Source of the DNA: Bradyrhizobium sp. PSBB068
GTDB taxonomy: Bacteria; Pseudomonadota; Alphaproteobacteria; Rhizobiales; Xanthobacteraceae
DNA: 64,000 bases
Direction of reading: 5' to 3'
Assembly (NCBI GenBank): GCA_016839165.1
Contig: CP069300.1
Coordinates: 930,001-994,000 of the forward strand
The stretch's first letter is position 1. Every line of letters starts with the position of its first letter. The notes under the pieces were generated by a model. It saw nothing but the letters and a program-made list of their open reading frames with translations. It made no database searches and was not told where the DNA came from. The translations under genes were made by a program, and so were the position numbers. Below, one piece after another: positions 1 through 7,515 of the stretch.

Positions 1-1586
1 GCCTGTTCTATCGCTACAAGACCGTCGGCGGCCTGGAATATGTCAGCGATTTCGTGATCGGCCCGCGTGATGGCGACACGCCGCTCAACAACTATCCCGG
101 CGATTCCGGCACGGTGTGGTTTCTCGACGATCACGATGCGCCGAAAAATGCGAGCGGCGCGCGCATCCTCAATCCCCTGGCGCTCGAATGGGGCGGCCAG
201 GAATTGTTCGGATCGGGCGGTAAGGTCCCGATGCAGGTCGCGCTCGGCATCTGCATGTCGACGCTGTGCCGCGAGCTCGATGTCGAACTGATCGGCGACT
301 GGAACGCCGGCCACACCGAGTATTGGGGCGAATGGGGACACGTCAAGATCGGCGCCTACGCGACTGGTTTGATCGCTGCAAAGCTGCCCAAGCTCGCGGC
401 CATGATGGACGCCAATTCCGACAATATCGGCCTCGACGACAAGCTGCTTGCCGACCTCAAGCCGTATCAGCACGGCACGTTCGCGCCGCTGGCCGATGTC
501 GCCGACCTGGTCTGGCGCTTCACCCGGCACACCGACGAGAGCAACCATTTCGCCGACATGGACAAGCCGGGCAAGGACGGCAAGACGCTGCTCGACCTCT
601 GCGCCGAATCGACGCGCAACGTCGATCCGAAGGTCTGGAACGACTATTACGACGGGATCGGCGAGGACCGGCGCGGCGCGCTGCCGTTCCGGGTCTGGCA
701 GATCTTCGACGAGATGGTCGAGTATGCCGCCGCCAACAAGAAGCTGGAATTCGTCTGCGCCGCGGGCATCGTTGCGCACTACATCGGCGATGCCTGCCAG
801 CCGCTGCACATCTCGCAGTTCCACCACGGTCTCGATCCGAACGACAAGAAGCACGCCAAGGTCCACAGCGTGTACGAGACCACGATGATCGGCCGTCACG
901 GCAAGGATCTCATCAAGATGATCCCCGACGCCAAAACCGCCGATGTCGCGGAGATTGCTCCGGGTGCAACGCCCACCGGCCGCGACGCTGCGGTCGCCGT
1001 GGTCGCGCTGATGCAGCGCACCGTGAAGCGGCTGCCGCCGATGACGATCGTCAACCTGTTCAATTCCCATATGGGCAGCGGCCAGGTCGACGCGATGTGG
1101 TCGAAGCTGAAGGATGCCACGGCGGCCTGCATGCAGGACGGTGCCAAGACGCTTGCGAGAGTCTGGGAAGCGGCCTGGCGCGCCGGTGCGGGCGAAGATC
1201 GCGGGCAGGGCGGCAAGTTCGACCAGGGCAGCCTGAGCAAGCTCTACAACGATCCGAGCTTCCTGCCGGCGTATCCGCTCCAGCAGCTCACGCTGGATGC
1301 CGACGATCACATCGTGCCGGTCGGTGGCGGCGGAGCGCGGCGCCGGAATGCGACGTCGGCGCGACCTGCGCGCCCGTCAGCCGCGAAGAAGGCAGCCAAG
1401 AAGGCTGCCAAAAACACGGCCAGGAATACGGCGAGGAGAACAGCCAAGAAGGCTGTGGCGCGCAAGCGTCCGGCTGCGGCTACTCCGGTCCGCCGCGCAG
1501 CCGCCAGCAAGAAGACCGCGACCAAGCACGGCGCAACCAGGAAGCGGTCGATCGCAAAGACACGCAAGGCGTCGCGCAAGCACTAG
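1..1586 (+). CDS. 5'-truncated fusion: trypsin-like serine protease end + S1/P1-nuclease-like domain + Lys/Ala-rich tail
   Basis: The frame is open from base 3, so the N-terminus lies outside the window. The first 30 or so visible residues contain NYPGDSGTVWF, matching the GDSG active-site serine motif of trypsin-like proteases. After about 100 residues comes a helical region with YWGEWGH, ESNHFADMD, HYIGDACQPLH and HSVYE, in the order of the zinc-ligand motifs of S1/P1 nucleases and zinc phospholipase C; the usual HxxxD is HxxxE here. The last 90 residues are a basic Lys/Ala/Arg tail resembling histone H1. Family logic suggests a secreted or surface hydrolase; the fusion is inferred from one continuous frame. 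The substrate cannot be told. Confidence 0.7.
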   Translation, partial: LFYRYKTVGGLEYVSDFVIGPRDGDTPLNNYPGDSGTVWFLDDHDAPKNASGARILNPLALEWGGQELFGSGGKVPMQVALGICMSTLCRELDVELIGDWNAGHTEYWGEWGHVKIGAYATGLIAAKLPKLAAMMDANSDNIGLDDKLLADLKPYQHGTFAPLADVADLVWRFTRHTDESNHFADMDKPGKDGKTLLDLCAESTRNVDPKVWNDYYDGIGEDRRGALPFRVWQIFDEMVEYAAANKKLEFVCAAGIVAHYIGDACQPLHISQFHHGLDPNDKKHAKVHSVYETTMIGRHGKDLIKMIPDAKTADVAEIAPGATPTGRDAAVAVVALMQRTVKRLPPMTIVNLFNSHMGSGQVDAMWSKLKDATAACMQDGAKTLARVWEAAWRAGAGEDRGQGGKFDQGSLSKLYNDPSFLPAYPLQQLTLDADDHIVPVGGGGARRRNATSARPARPSAAKKAAKKAAKNTARNTARRTAKKAVARKRPAAATPVRRAAASKKTATKHGATRKRSIAKTRKASRKH

Positions 1587-1912
1587 GATCTGCCGCTAGC
1601 GACGGCCGATGTCGTAGCAGCGTCGAAGGTGATCGAGGCCTTCGACGCCGCAGCTCGTTCGCAAGCATGTGGCTGCGCGGAAGATCTCAAAATTCGTTGC
1701 AGACGACAGCGCGCTTGATCGCGGCGGTGAAGAAGGTCGGTAAGGTCGAATCGGGAACCTCAACCCGTTGGCCTTCACATTTAGTTGTCCGCAACGTCGT
1801 TCCTTGCAACGATCCTTGGCCGCATTCATTTGCCAGCCTGAAGCAAATCGCCGCGCGGAACCCCGCGCGTGCGCGGATCAGATCGAACTCAAATCGAACA
1901 AGGGCACCGGGC
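1587..1912. other. Intergenic stretch with no recognised feature
   Basis: These 326 bases separate the nuclease-like gene from the next secreted protein. I see no convincing terminator with a U-tract, promoter pair or repeat. A long frame of the next gene runs back through here, but it lacks a plausible start and coding character. Confidence 0.5.
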
Positions 1913-2281
1913 ATGCAGACGCAGCGGATTGTTCTGAGCATGGCGATCGCGATCGGCGGCCTTGGCGCTGCGGCGCCTGCGTCGTCGCAGGAGTATCGCG
2001 GAACCTGGGAACAGCAGATGGCGTGCACGCCGGATGTGTGGCGGCTCTGTGGCGACCAGATTCCCGACACCAACCGGATCGTCGCCTGCCTGCGGCAGAA
2101 CACGCCGCAACTCTCGAGCGGCTGTCGCGCTGTATTCGAGTCCAATGCCAGCGCGCAGCAGCCGCAAACCCAGGGGCGCGCATTGCAGCATCCGGAGATG
2201 CAGCAACGGCCGCGCACGCCGCAGCCGATCCAGCCGGCTCCGGCCGCACCGCCGCGGCCCGCGCCCGATGATGAGGACTAA
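1913..2281 (+). CDS. Small secreted cysteine-rich-repeat protein
   Basis: A 122-residue product. The start at 1913 was chosen because it begins a signal peptide (about residues 1-26, ending PASSQ) although the frame is open far upstream. The mature part has four cysteines (38, 46, 59, 71) in a C-x7-C-x12-C-x11-C pattern around WRLCGDQIP and ACLRQN, typical of small cysteine-rich-repeat proteins that are numerous in Bradyrhizobium. The C-terminal 45 residues are Pro/Gln/Ala-rich and probably disordered. Periplasmic location is inferred; function is unknown. Confidence 0.7.
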   Translation: MQTQRIVLSMAIAIGGLGAAAPASSQEYRGTWEQQMACTPDVWRLCGDQIPDTNRIVACLRQNTPQLSSGCRAVFESNASAQQPQTQGRALQHPEMQQRPRTPQPIQPAPAAPPRPAPDDED

Positions 2282-2284
2282 CCC

Positions 2285-2752
2285 CTAAGGCCTTACTTCG
2301 CAGACATCGACCCATTCAGCCGCGGTCAGCTCCGCCATCCTGTCGGGCGTGATCCGCACCGCGCTGTGGGTCGAGCCCGCGGCCGGCACCACGACGTCGA
2401 ATGCCTTCAGCGAGACATCGCAATAGACCGGCAGCGGCGTCTTCAGGCCGAACGGGCAGACGCCGCCGACCTCGTGGCCGGTAATGTCAGCGACTTCGTC
2501 GACGCCGAGCATCTTCGGCTTGCCGCCGAAAGCTGCCTTCACCTTCTTGTTGTCCATCCGCGACGTCCCGGCGGCGACGATCAGCACCACGCGATCGCCG
2601 ACCCGCAGGCTCAGCGTCTTGGCGATCCGCGCCGGCTCGACGCCATAGGCCTCCGCGGCCAGCGCGACGGTCGCGGAGCTCACGGCGGATTCGATCACGG
2701 AGATATCGGGCGCTTTCTCGGCGAAGAAGGCGCGCACAGACTCGAGGCTCAT
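2285..2752 (-). CDS. YbaK/EbsC-family aminoacyl-tRNA deacylase
   Basis: A 155-residue single-domain protein of the YbaK/ProX superfamily, which hydrolyses mischarged aminoacyl-tRNAs in trans. Seen are the conserved TSRMDNKKVK segment and the GHEVGGVCPFGL loop of the substrate pocket. It starts 4 bases after the stop of the haloacid dehalogenase gene on the same strand, so the two are probably co-transcribed. Which tRNA it edits cannot be told; ProX-like (Ala-tRNAPro) or YbaK-like (Cys-tRNAPro) are both possible. It converges on the upstream cysteine-rich gene with only 3 bases between stops. Confidence 0.88.
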   Translation of the reverse strand: MSLESVRAFFAEKAPDISVIESAVSSATVALAAEAYGVEPARIAKTLSLRVGDRVVLIVAAGTSRMDNKKVKAAFGGKPKMLGVDEVADITGHEVGGVCPFGLKTPLPVYCDVSLKAFDVVVPAAGSTHSAVRITPDRMAELTAAEWVDVCEVRP

Positions 2753-2756
2753 TCTA

Positions 2757-3500
2757 TTAGGACCTTGCAGACACCAGGGCAGGAAGTTCGGAGAGACCGT
2801 GGATCCGGTGATCGGGCACGACGCCGAGCTCGTCCATCTGGGTACGCAACGCCCAAAACATCGTCAATGGGGCGACCGTCTCGCTCTCGACACAGGCCAG
2901 CGCCATCGATTCCGGCGTCACCCGCTCGATCCAGGCGACACTGAGTCCAAACGCCTTGGCACCGCAAGCGTCCCACGGATTGGACGAAATGAACAAGACC
3001 TCCGCCGGCGGCACATTCAACACCTCCTCGATCAGGGTGTAGGCCTCCGGCGCCGGCTTGAACACCTTGTGGGCATCGACGCTGATGGTCGCATCGAGCA
3101 GGCGGTCGAGCCCTGAATTGCGCACCAGCGCGTTCAGCATGTCGGGGCTGCCGTTGGAGAGGATCGCGAGCTTCTTGTCCTTCATCGCCTCGAGCGCGGC
3201 GAGGGCATCCGGATACAGCGCCAGATGCTGATACTTGTCGATGATGCGGGAGAAGGTCGCTTCGTCATATTGCAGGCCGAGGCAGCGCAGCGTGTAGGCG
3301 AGCGAGTCGCGCGTCGCCGTGGCAAAGTCCTGGTAGCGCCGCATCAGCGAGCGCAGCCAGGAATATTCGAGCTGCTTGATGCGCCAGATTTGGGTGATGA
3401 TGTCGCCATAGCCGGGGAACGCATCCTCGGTGACATCGGCGACCGACTGCACGTCGTAGAGCGTGCCATAGGCGTCGAAGACGATTGCCTTGATGCTCAT
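2757..3500 (-). CDS. Haloacid dehalogenase, type II (L-2-haloacid dehalogenase family)
   Basis: A 247-residue HAD-superfamily enzyme. It has the nucleophile motif VFDAYGTLYD (Asp9), Arg40 in IWRIKQLEYSW, SNGSPDML (Ser115), Lys148, and the type II signature SSNPWDACGAK (about 172-182). These match the catalytic set of L-2-haloacid dehalogenases, which hydrolyse L-2-haloacids to D-2-hydroxyacids in the cytoplasm. The upstream gene of a two-gene unit with the YbaK-like gene. Some members of this family act on phosphates or other haloacids, so the true substrate is not settled. Confidence 0.85.
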   Translation of the reverse strand: MSIKAIVFDAYGTLYDVQSVADVTEDAFPGYGDIITQIWRIKQLEYSWLRSLMRRYQDFATATRDSLAYTLRCLGLQYDEATFSRIIDKYQHLALYPDALAALEAMKDKKLAILSNGSPDMLNALVRNSGLDRLLDATISVDAHKVFKPAPEAYTLIEEVLNVPPAEVLFISSNPWDACGAKAFGLSVAWIERVTPESMALACVESETVAPLTMFWALRTQMDELGVVPDHRIHGLSELPALVSARS

Positions 3501-3566
3501 TGTCGTTACCCCTTCGTCCCGACCGCCGCGCGATCGGGACGCCGAGGGCGCGGTGCAGGGACCGCC

Positions 3567-4451
3567 TTATATACCCAAAATCCTGCGCGCATTGGCCTTC
3601 AGGACTTTGGGGCGGATCTCCTCGCGGATATCGAGTTTTGCAAAATCGGCGAGCCAACGGTCCGGCGTGATGACGGGCCAGTCGGAGCCGAACAGCATCT
3701 TGTCCTGCAGGATCGAGTTGATGTAGCGCACCAGGATCGGCGGGAAATATTTCGGCGACCAGCCGGACAGGTCGATATAGACGTTCGGCTTGTGGGTCGC
3801 GACCGACAGCGCCTCTTCCTGCCAGGGGAAGGAGGGATGCGCGAGGATGATCTTGAGGTCGGGAAAATCCGCCGCGACGTCGTCCATGTACATCGGGTTG
3901 GAATATTTCAGCCGCATCCCCATCCCGCCCGGCATGCCGGAGCCGACGCCGGTCTGGCCGGTGTGGAACAGCGCGATCGCGCCGCCGTCATTGATCGCCT
4001 CATAGAGCGGATAGGCCATACGGTCGTTGGCGTAGAAGCCCTGCATGGTCGGGTGGAATTTGAAGCCGCGGACGCCGTAGTCCTCGATCAGCTTGCGCGC
4101 CTCGCGGACGCCGAGCTTGCCCTTGTGCGGATCGATCGAGACGAACGGGATCAGCACGTCGAGATGGTCGGAGGCAATCTCCAGCATCTCCTCGTTCTTG
4201 TAGCGGCGGAAGCCGGTCTCGCGTTCGGCATCGACCGGGAAGATCACCGCGGCGATGTTCTTCGACCGGTAGTAGGCGGCGGTCTCCGGCACGGTCGGCG
4301 GATGCTTGTGCGGCGATTTGAAATAGTCGGCCATCTGCGCCTGGAAATCGTCATAGCCGTCGTCGCCATGCATGCCGCACGGCTCTTCGGCGTGGGTATG
4401 GATGTCGATCGCGGTGACCTTTTCGATGTCGGGCAGTTTGAGCTTGGGCAT
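3567..4451 (-). CDS. Amidohydrolase-2 family metal-dependent hydrolase/decarboxylase
   Basis: A 294-residue TIM-barrel protein. The start at 4451 (MPKLKLPDIEKV) was preferred because the longer frame upstream lacks family similarity. It shows the metal-binding IDIHTHAEE motif (His18, His20), GFKFHPTM, IALFHTG, IILAHPSFPW and the C-terminal LFGSDWP with its conserved Asp. This is the ACMSD/gamma-resorcylate-decarboxylase-like subgroup of aromatic ring-cleavage hydrolases and decarboxylases. It stands alone; an AT-rich palindrome 41 bases upstream of the start may be its operator. Confidence 0.85.
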   Translation of the reverse strand: MPKLKLPDIEKVTAIDIHTHAEEPCGMHGDDGYDDFQAQMADYFKSPHKHPPTVPETAAYYRSKNIAAVIFPVDAERETGFRRYKNEEMLEIASDHLDVLIPFVSIDPHKGKLGVREARKLIEDYGVRGFKFHPTMQGFYANDRMAYPLYEAINDGGAIALFHTGQTGVGSGMPGGMGMRLKYSNPMYMDDVAADFPDLKIILAHPSFPWQEEALSVATHKPNVYIDLSGWSPKYFPPILVRYINSILQDKMLFGSDWPVITPDRWLADFAKLDIREEIRPKVLKANARRILGI

Positions 4452-4491
4452 GCGGATTCCCGGCGGCGTGTTTGTTGGTGATGGAAAATAA

Positions 4492-4504
4492 TTATATGAT
4501 ATAA
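4492..4504. promoter_or_regulatory. Perfect AT-rich palindrome, possible operator of the amidohydrolase gene
   Basis: TTATATGATATAA is a perfect inverted repeat of TTATAT around one central G. It stands out in this GC-rich genome and lies 41 bases upstream of the amidohydrolase start. It could be a GntR- or MarR-type operator or a -10-like element; no regulator gene is adjacent. Confidence 0.45.
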
Positions 4505-4765
4505 CGATTTTCGCAAGCGGTCTGGTTGATGGGCGGGCGGTTGCGGACTGATCCGGTTCGGCCGGAAAAGTCCGTAAAGATGGGTCCGGGCCCGGCCCGC
4601 AAGCACGATTCGCCGGTCGTGTAGCCGGCGTCAGGGTCAGCCGGCGGCACGGGCCGCGGCGCCACAATCGTTGTGCCCGCCGTTTCCGAAGCGATCTCAA
4701 TGGCATGGCCGAGTGGCGGACGTGGGCTCCAGGCCGGGATAGGGCCGAAAATCGGCCCATCTCGG

Positions 4766-4794
4766 TTGACATTTAACAGTCCGATGGCTTAGAA
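4766..4794 (+). promoter_or_regulatory. Sigma70-like promoter of rpmJ
   Basis: TTGACA (4766-4771), a 17-base spacer and TTAGAA (4789-4794), about 115 bases before the rpmJ start. Confidence 0.5.
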
Positions 4795-4908
4795 CCCGGC
4801 CGTCCCGCGCGGCAGGCCGCTTGTCGGGGTAAATCCCATTTTGCCAACTATTGGCATTGATCAGGTACGGCCTCCAACACGGGCCTTTCGAAGTAACAGG
4901 ATTGTCCC

Positions 4909-5034
4909 ATGAAGGTCCGTAACTCGCTGAAGTCGCTGCGCGGCCGCCATCGCAACAACCGTCTGGTCCGCCGCAAGGGCCGCGTCTACGTGATCAACAA
5001 GGTCCAGCGCCGATTCAAGGCGCGCCAGGGTTGA
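4909..5034 (+). CDS. rpmJ: 50S ribosomal protein L36 (bL36), zinc-free type
   Basis: A 41-residue basic protein beginning [15 protein letters not shown] and ending [12 protein letters not shown], the standard alphaproteobacterial bL36. It lacks the CxxC/CxxxxH zinc ribbon of the classical form, so it is the C-minus paralogue type, often the only L36 in alphaproteobacteria. It binds 23S rRNA late in 50S assembly. AACAGGA precedes the ATG as a weak ribosome binding site. A GC-rich hairpin follows the gene. Confidence 0.97.
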   Translation: MKVRNSLKSLRGRHRNNRLVRRKGRVYVINKVQRRFKARQG

Positions 5035-5042
5035 TTGCGCGC

Positions 5043-5065
5043 GGACCGGCGTGTTGCGCCGGTCC
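5043..5065 (+). terminator. Hairpin after rpmJ
   Basis: GGACCGGCG and CGCCGGTCC form a perfect 9-bp stem with a 5-base loop, 9 bases after the rpmJ stop. Only a pyrimidine-rich tail follows, no clean U-run, so termination is likely but not certain. Confidence 0.5.
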
Positions 5066-5138
5066 CAATTCGTCTCTTTCACAGGTCTTTGACGCCGCGC
5101 TGCTTTGCAGTGCGGCTTTGTGCGTCTAGACTTCGGCG

Positions 5139-5795
5139 ATGGGATTAAACGTTTTTGGCCCCACCAACCGCCGGCTGGCGATCCTGATCGCCGCGCTTCT
5201 GGCCATGCCTGTCGCGGCCGCCGCGCAGGACGATCCGCGGGTGATCCCGCCGCCGAAGGCCCAGAAGAAACTGCCGGAGGCGCCGACCAAGCTGCCGAAG
5301 GTTCCGGCCGACCGCACCCGCGGGCTGGATTTCCTGTTCGGCGCCCTGAAGGCCGCGCCCGATGAAGACAGCGCCCGCCACGTCGAGGCGCGGATCTGGG
5401 CGCTGTGGCTGCAAACTCCGAGCGATACCGCCGCGCTATTGATGGTGCGCGCCAAGGCTGCGCTCGACGCCCAGAATGTCGATGTCGCTTTGAAGCTGCT
5501 GGACGCGGTGATCAAACTGCGGCCTGATTATGTCGAGGCTTGGAACCGGCGTGCGACGATCTACTACCTGAAGAACGATTATGTCCGTTCGCTGGGGGAT
5601 CTGCAGCAGGTACTGACCCGTGAGCCTCGGCATTTCGGCGCGCTGGCGGGTGTCGGTATGATCATGCAGGACATGGGCGACGACAAGCGCGCGCTGGACG
5701 CCTTCCGCAAGGCGCTGGCTGTCGATCCCTATCTCGAGAAGGTGCCGCAGATCGTCAAGCAGCTGACCGAGAAGGTCGAAGGCCGCGACATCTGA
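5139..5795 (+). CDS. Exported TPR-repeat protein
   Basis: A 218-residue protein with an N-terminal signal peptide or anchor (about residues 10-29, IAALLAMPVAAAAQ). A proline-rich linker follows, then helical TPR units from about residue 60; the clearest are AWNRRATIYYLKNDY and HFGALAGVGMIMQDMGDDKRALDAF followed by DP. TPR proteins of this kind scaffold periplasmic or envelope complexes; the partner is unknown. No good ribosome binding site precedes the ATG at 5139. Confidence 0.8.
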   Translation: MGLNVFGPTNRRLAILIAALLAMPVAAAAQDDPRVIPPPKAQKKLPEAPTKLPKVPADRTRGLDFLFGALKAAPDEDSARHVEARIWALWLQTPSDTAALLMVRAKAALDAQNVDVALKLLDAVIKLRPDYVEAWNRRATIYYLKNDYVRSLGDLQQVLTREPRHFGALAGVGMIMQDMGDDKRALDAFRKALAVDPYLEKVPQIVKQLTEKVEGRDI

Positions 5796-5880
5796 TGGCG
5801 TGCGGTTGATTGCAACGGACCCGAGAGGCACGTTACTCGCGAGCTTGATGCTTGCTCGCGATACGGTCCGGCGCAGGAGA

Positions 5881-6057
5881 CTAGTGCAGGAACTTGCCGC
5901 GGGACGCATTGTCCTGGGCGACGGCAGCATAGAATTGCTGAAGCTCCGCCTCCAGGTGCTCATTCACGAGCAACAGCGCCTTCAGGGCGCCGCGCAGGTC
6001 ACCATTGCAACTCGCCACGATCTGGTCGATGGCCGCATCGCTAGGGTCGGAAATCAT
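5881..6057 (-). CDS. 58-residue small protein with a strong ribosome binding site
   Basis: On the minus strand, ATG at 6057 to TAG at 5881 encodes 58 residues beginning MISDPSDAAIDQIVASCNGD, with helical content after it (RGALKALLLVNEHLEAEL) and ending NASRGKFLH. It is preceded by CGGAGGAGTACC-ATG, an excellent Shine-Dalgarno at the right distance. Composition is acidic and amphipathic, without a signal peptide. I do not recognise the family. It lies antisense to a plus-strand frame that has no ribosome binding site. Conservation would decide. Confidence 0.65.
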   Translation of the reverse strand: MISDPSDAAIDQIVASCNGDLRGALKALLLVNEHLEAELQQFYAAVAQDNASRGKFLH

Positions 6058-6444
6058 GGTACTCCTCCGATTACTTCCCGTTGAACTCGTCGTGCGGACG
6101 CGGGTTCCTGTGAACCTCGTGGATAAGCCAAGAAGTGTTCCGGTAGCGTCCCGGTTCTGGATGAAGCCTCGCGTCTGATGGCGAAATTGCCACCTTCAAT
6201 CTATGAAATTACTAATGACGCAGGTATGAACCCGCTATCCACAGGCTGGGCGCATTGTGGACAACTCCGTGCCTGCCCGTGAGCCGGAAAATCGACAATT
6301 GGCTTTCCGAACCAGAGCATGCCCGGGCAGGGCCCCAATCCGGTACCGGGCGAAACCTGACGTCGGCCACCCCGTAACTTCCGGGTGGCGAAAACCCTTC
6401 GAATACCCGTCCTTCTGGTACCCAAGCGCCTCTGGATCCCCTCG
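6058..6444. other. Intergenic region with DnaA-box-like 9-mers
   Basis: A divergent 387-base gap between the small minus-strand gene and the alpha/beta hydrolase. It contains three near-matches to the DnaA box TTATCCACA: 6118-6126 (reverse TTATCCACG), 6235-6243 (CTATCCACA) and 6256-6264 (reverse TTGTCCACA), with an AT-richer stretch between. Each has one mismatch, so the assignment is weak. Confidence 0.35.
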
Positions 6445-7407
6445 ATGTTGATCGCGATCATCGCGCTGGCGACCGCAGGGCTGGCGCTGGCCCTGGCGAC
6501 GCAGATCGGCGTGGTGCTGATCCAGCGCGCCTTTCCGCCGCAGGGCCGCATGATCGATGTGGCCGGCGCGCGGCTGCATGTGGTCGAGCTCGGCCCGCGC
6601 GATGCCGCGGGGCCGCCGATCGTGATGCTGCATGGCGCAAGCTCCAATCTCCGCGCGATGCAGCCCCTCGGCGAGCGCATTGCCAAGACGCGCCGGGTGA
6701 TCCTGATCGATCGGCCGGGGCACGGCTGGAGCACGCGCGAGCGCGTTGAGGATTCAACGCCGGCGATCCAGGGCCGGATGATCGTGGAGACGCTGACCAG
6801 GCTCGGCGTCGACCGGGCGATCGTGGTGGCACATTCCTGGGCCGGCGCGCTCGCGTTGCGCATCGCGCTCGATCATCCGGACCGCGTCGCGGGCCTCGTA
6901 CTGCTCGCCCCGGTCGCCTATCCCTGGCGGGGCGGCGCAGGCCGCTATAACGATGTGATCTCGACGCCGCTGATCGGGCCGTTGCTGGCCCACACGATCA
7001 CGCTGCCGCTGGGCCTCCTCGTCGCCAGTTCGGGCGCGAGCGGTGTGTTCGCCCCGCAGCCGATGCCTGACGATTTCGTCCGCGACAGCGCGACATTGCT
7101 GTTGCTGCGCCCGCGCGAATTCATCGCAAACGCGCGCGACCTCGTCACGCTGAAGGCCGCCGTCGTCGAGCAGGCGCCGCGCTATGCGGAGATCAAGGCG
7201 CCGCTATCGATCGTTTCCGGCGACGTCGACAAGACGGTCACGACCGGCATCCATTCGCGGTTGCTCGCCGCGACGGCGCCACAGGCAAAGCTCATCGTGT
7301 TGCCCGGTGTCGGCCACATGGTGCAGTACGCCGCGCCCGACCTGGTGGCCTCCGAGATCGAGGCGATGGCCGGCCGGATGACGCGGGACATTATGACGGC
7401 ACAATAG
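6445..7407 (+). CDS. Membrane-anchored alpha/beta hydrolase
   Basis: A 320-residue protein. ATG 6445 was chosen over an in-frame GTG at 6385 because it directly begins the hydrophobic N-terminal segment (about 3-25), a likely membrane anchor. The fold is shown by VMLHGASSN (oxyanion loop), the nucleophile elbow AHSWAGAL (Ser131), SGDVDKTV (acid) and LPGVGHMVQ (His). Natural substrate unknown; esterase, lipase or epoxide-hydrolase-like activity is possible. It stands as a single gene upstream of poxB. Confidence 0.82.
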   Translation: MLIAIIALATAGLALALATQIGVVLIQRAFPPQGRMIDVAGARLHVVELGPRDAAGPPIVMLHGASSNLRAMQPLGERIAKTRRVILIDRPGHGWSTRERVEDSTPAIQGRMIVETLTRLGVDRAIVVAHSWAGALALRIALDHPDRVAGLVLLAPVAYPWRGGAGRYNDVISTPLIGPLLAHTITLPLGLLVASSGASGVFAPQPMPDDFVRDSATLLLLRPREFIANARDLVTLKAAVVEQAPRYAEIKAPLSIVSGDVDKTVTTGIHSRLLAATAPQAKLIVLPGVGHMVQYAAPDLVASEIEAMAGRMTRDIMTAQ

Positions 7408-7515
7408 CTGCTACGTAGTCGCCGCGCGAATGTGATCTGGCAAGACTTGCGCCGCCGTGTGGCGCCAAACATCATGTCACGCGCGGCTTTCCGGTTTCAT
7501 CAAAGGACACCTCTC

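Larger units (their letters stand above)
4452..4908. other. Divergent intergenic region between amidohydrolase and rpmJ
   Basis: This 457-base gap holds an AT-rich palindrome (4492-4504), a 7-bp-stem hairpin (GGGCCGA/TCGGCCC, 4742-4758) without a U-tract, and a sigma70-like promoter for rpmJ (4766-4794). No other gene is visible. Confidence 0.6.

Noticed and set aside
266..1912. Upstream part of the frame ending at 2281
   Set aside because: It overlaps the nuclease-like gene out of frame and is Arg-rich low-complexity; only the last 122 codons have a signal peptide and cysteine pattern.
3225..4481. A 418-codon plus-strand frame over the amidohydrolase and haloacid dehalogenase
   Set aside because: Antisense to two genes with intact catalytic motifs; its translation is the usual Asp/Arg/His-rich shadow.
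5800..6084. A 94-codon plus-strand frame
   Set aside because: Antisense to the 58-residue small gene that has a strong ribosome binding site; itself it has none.
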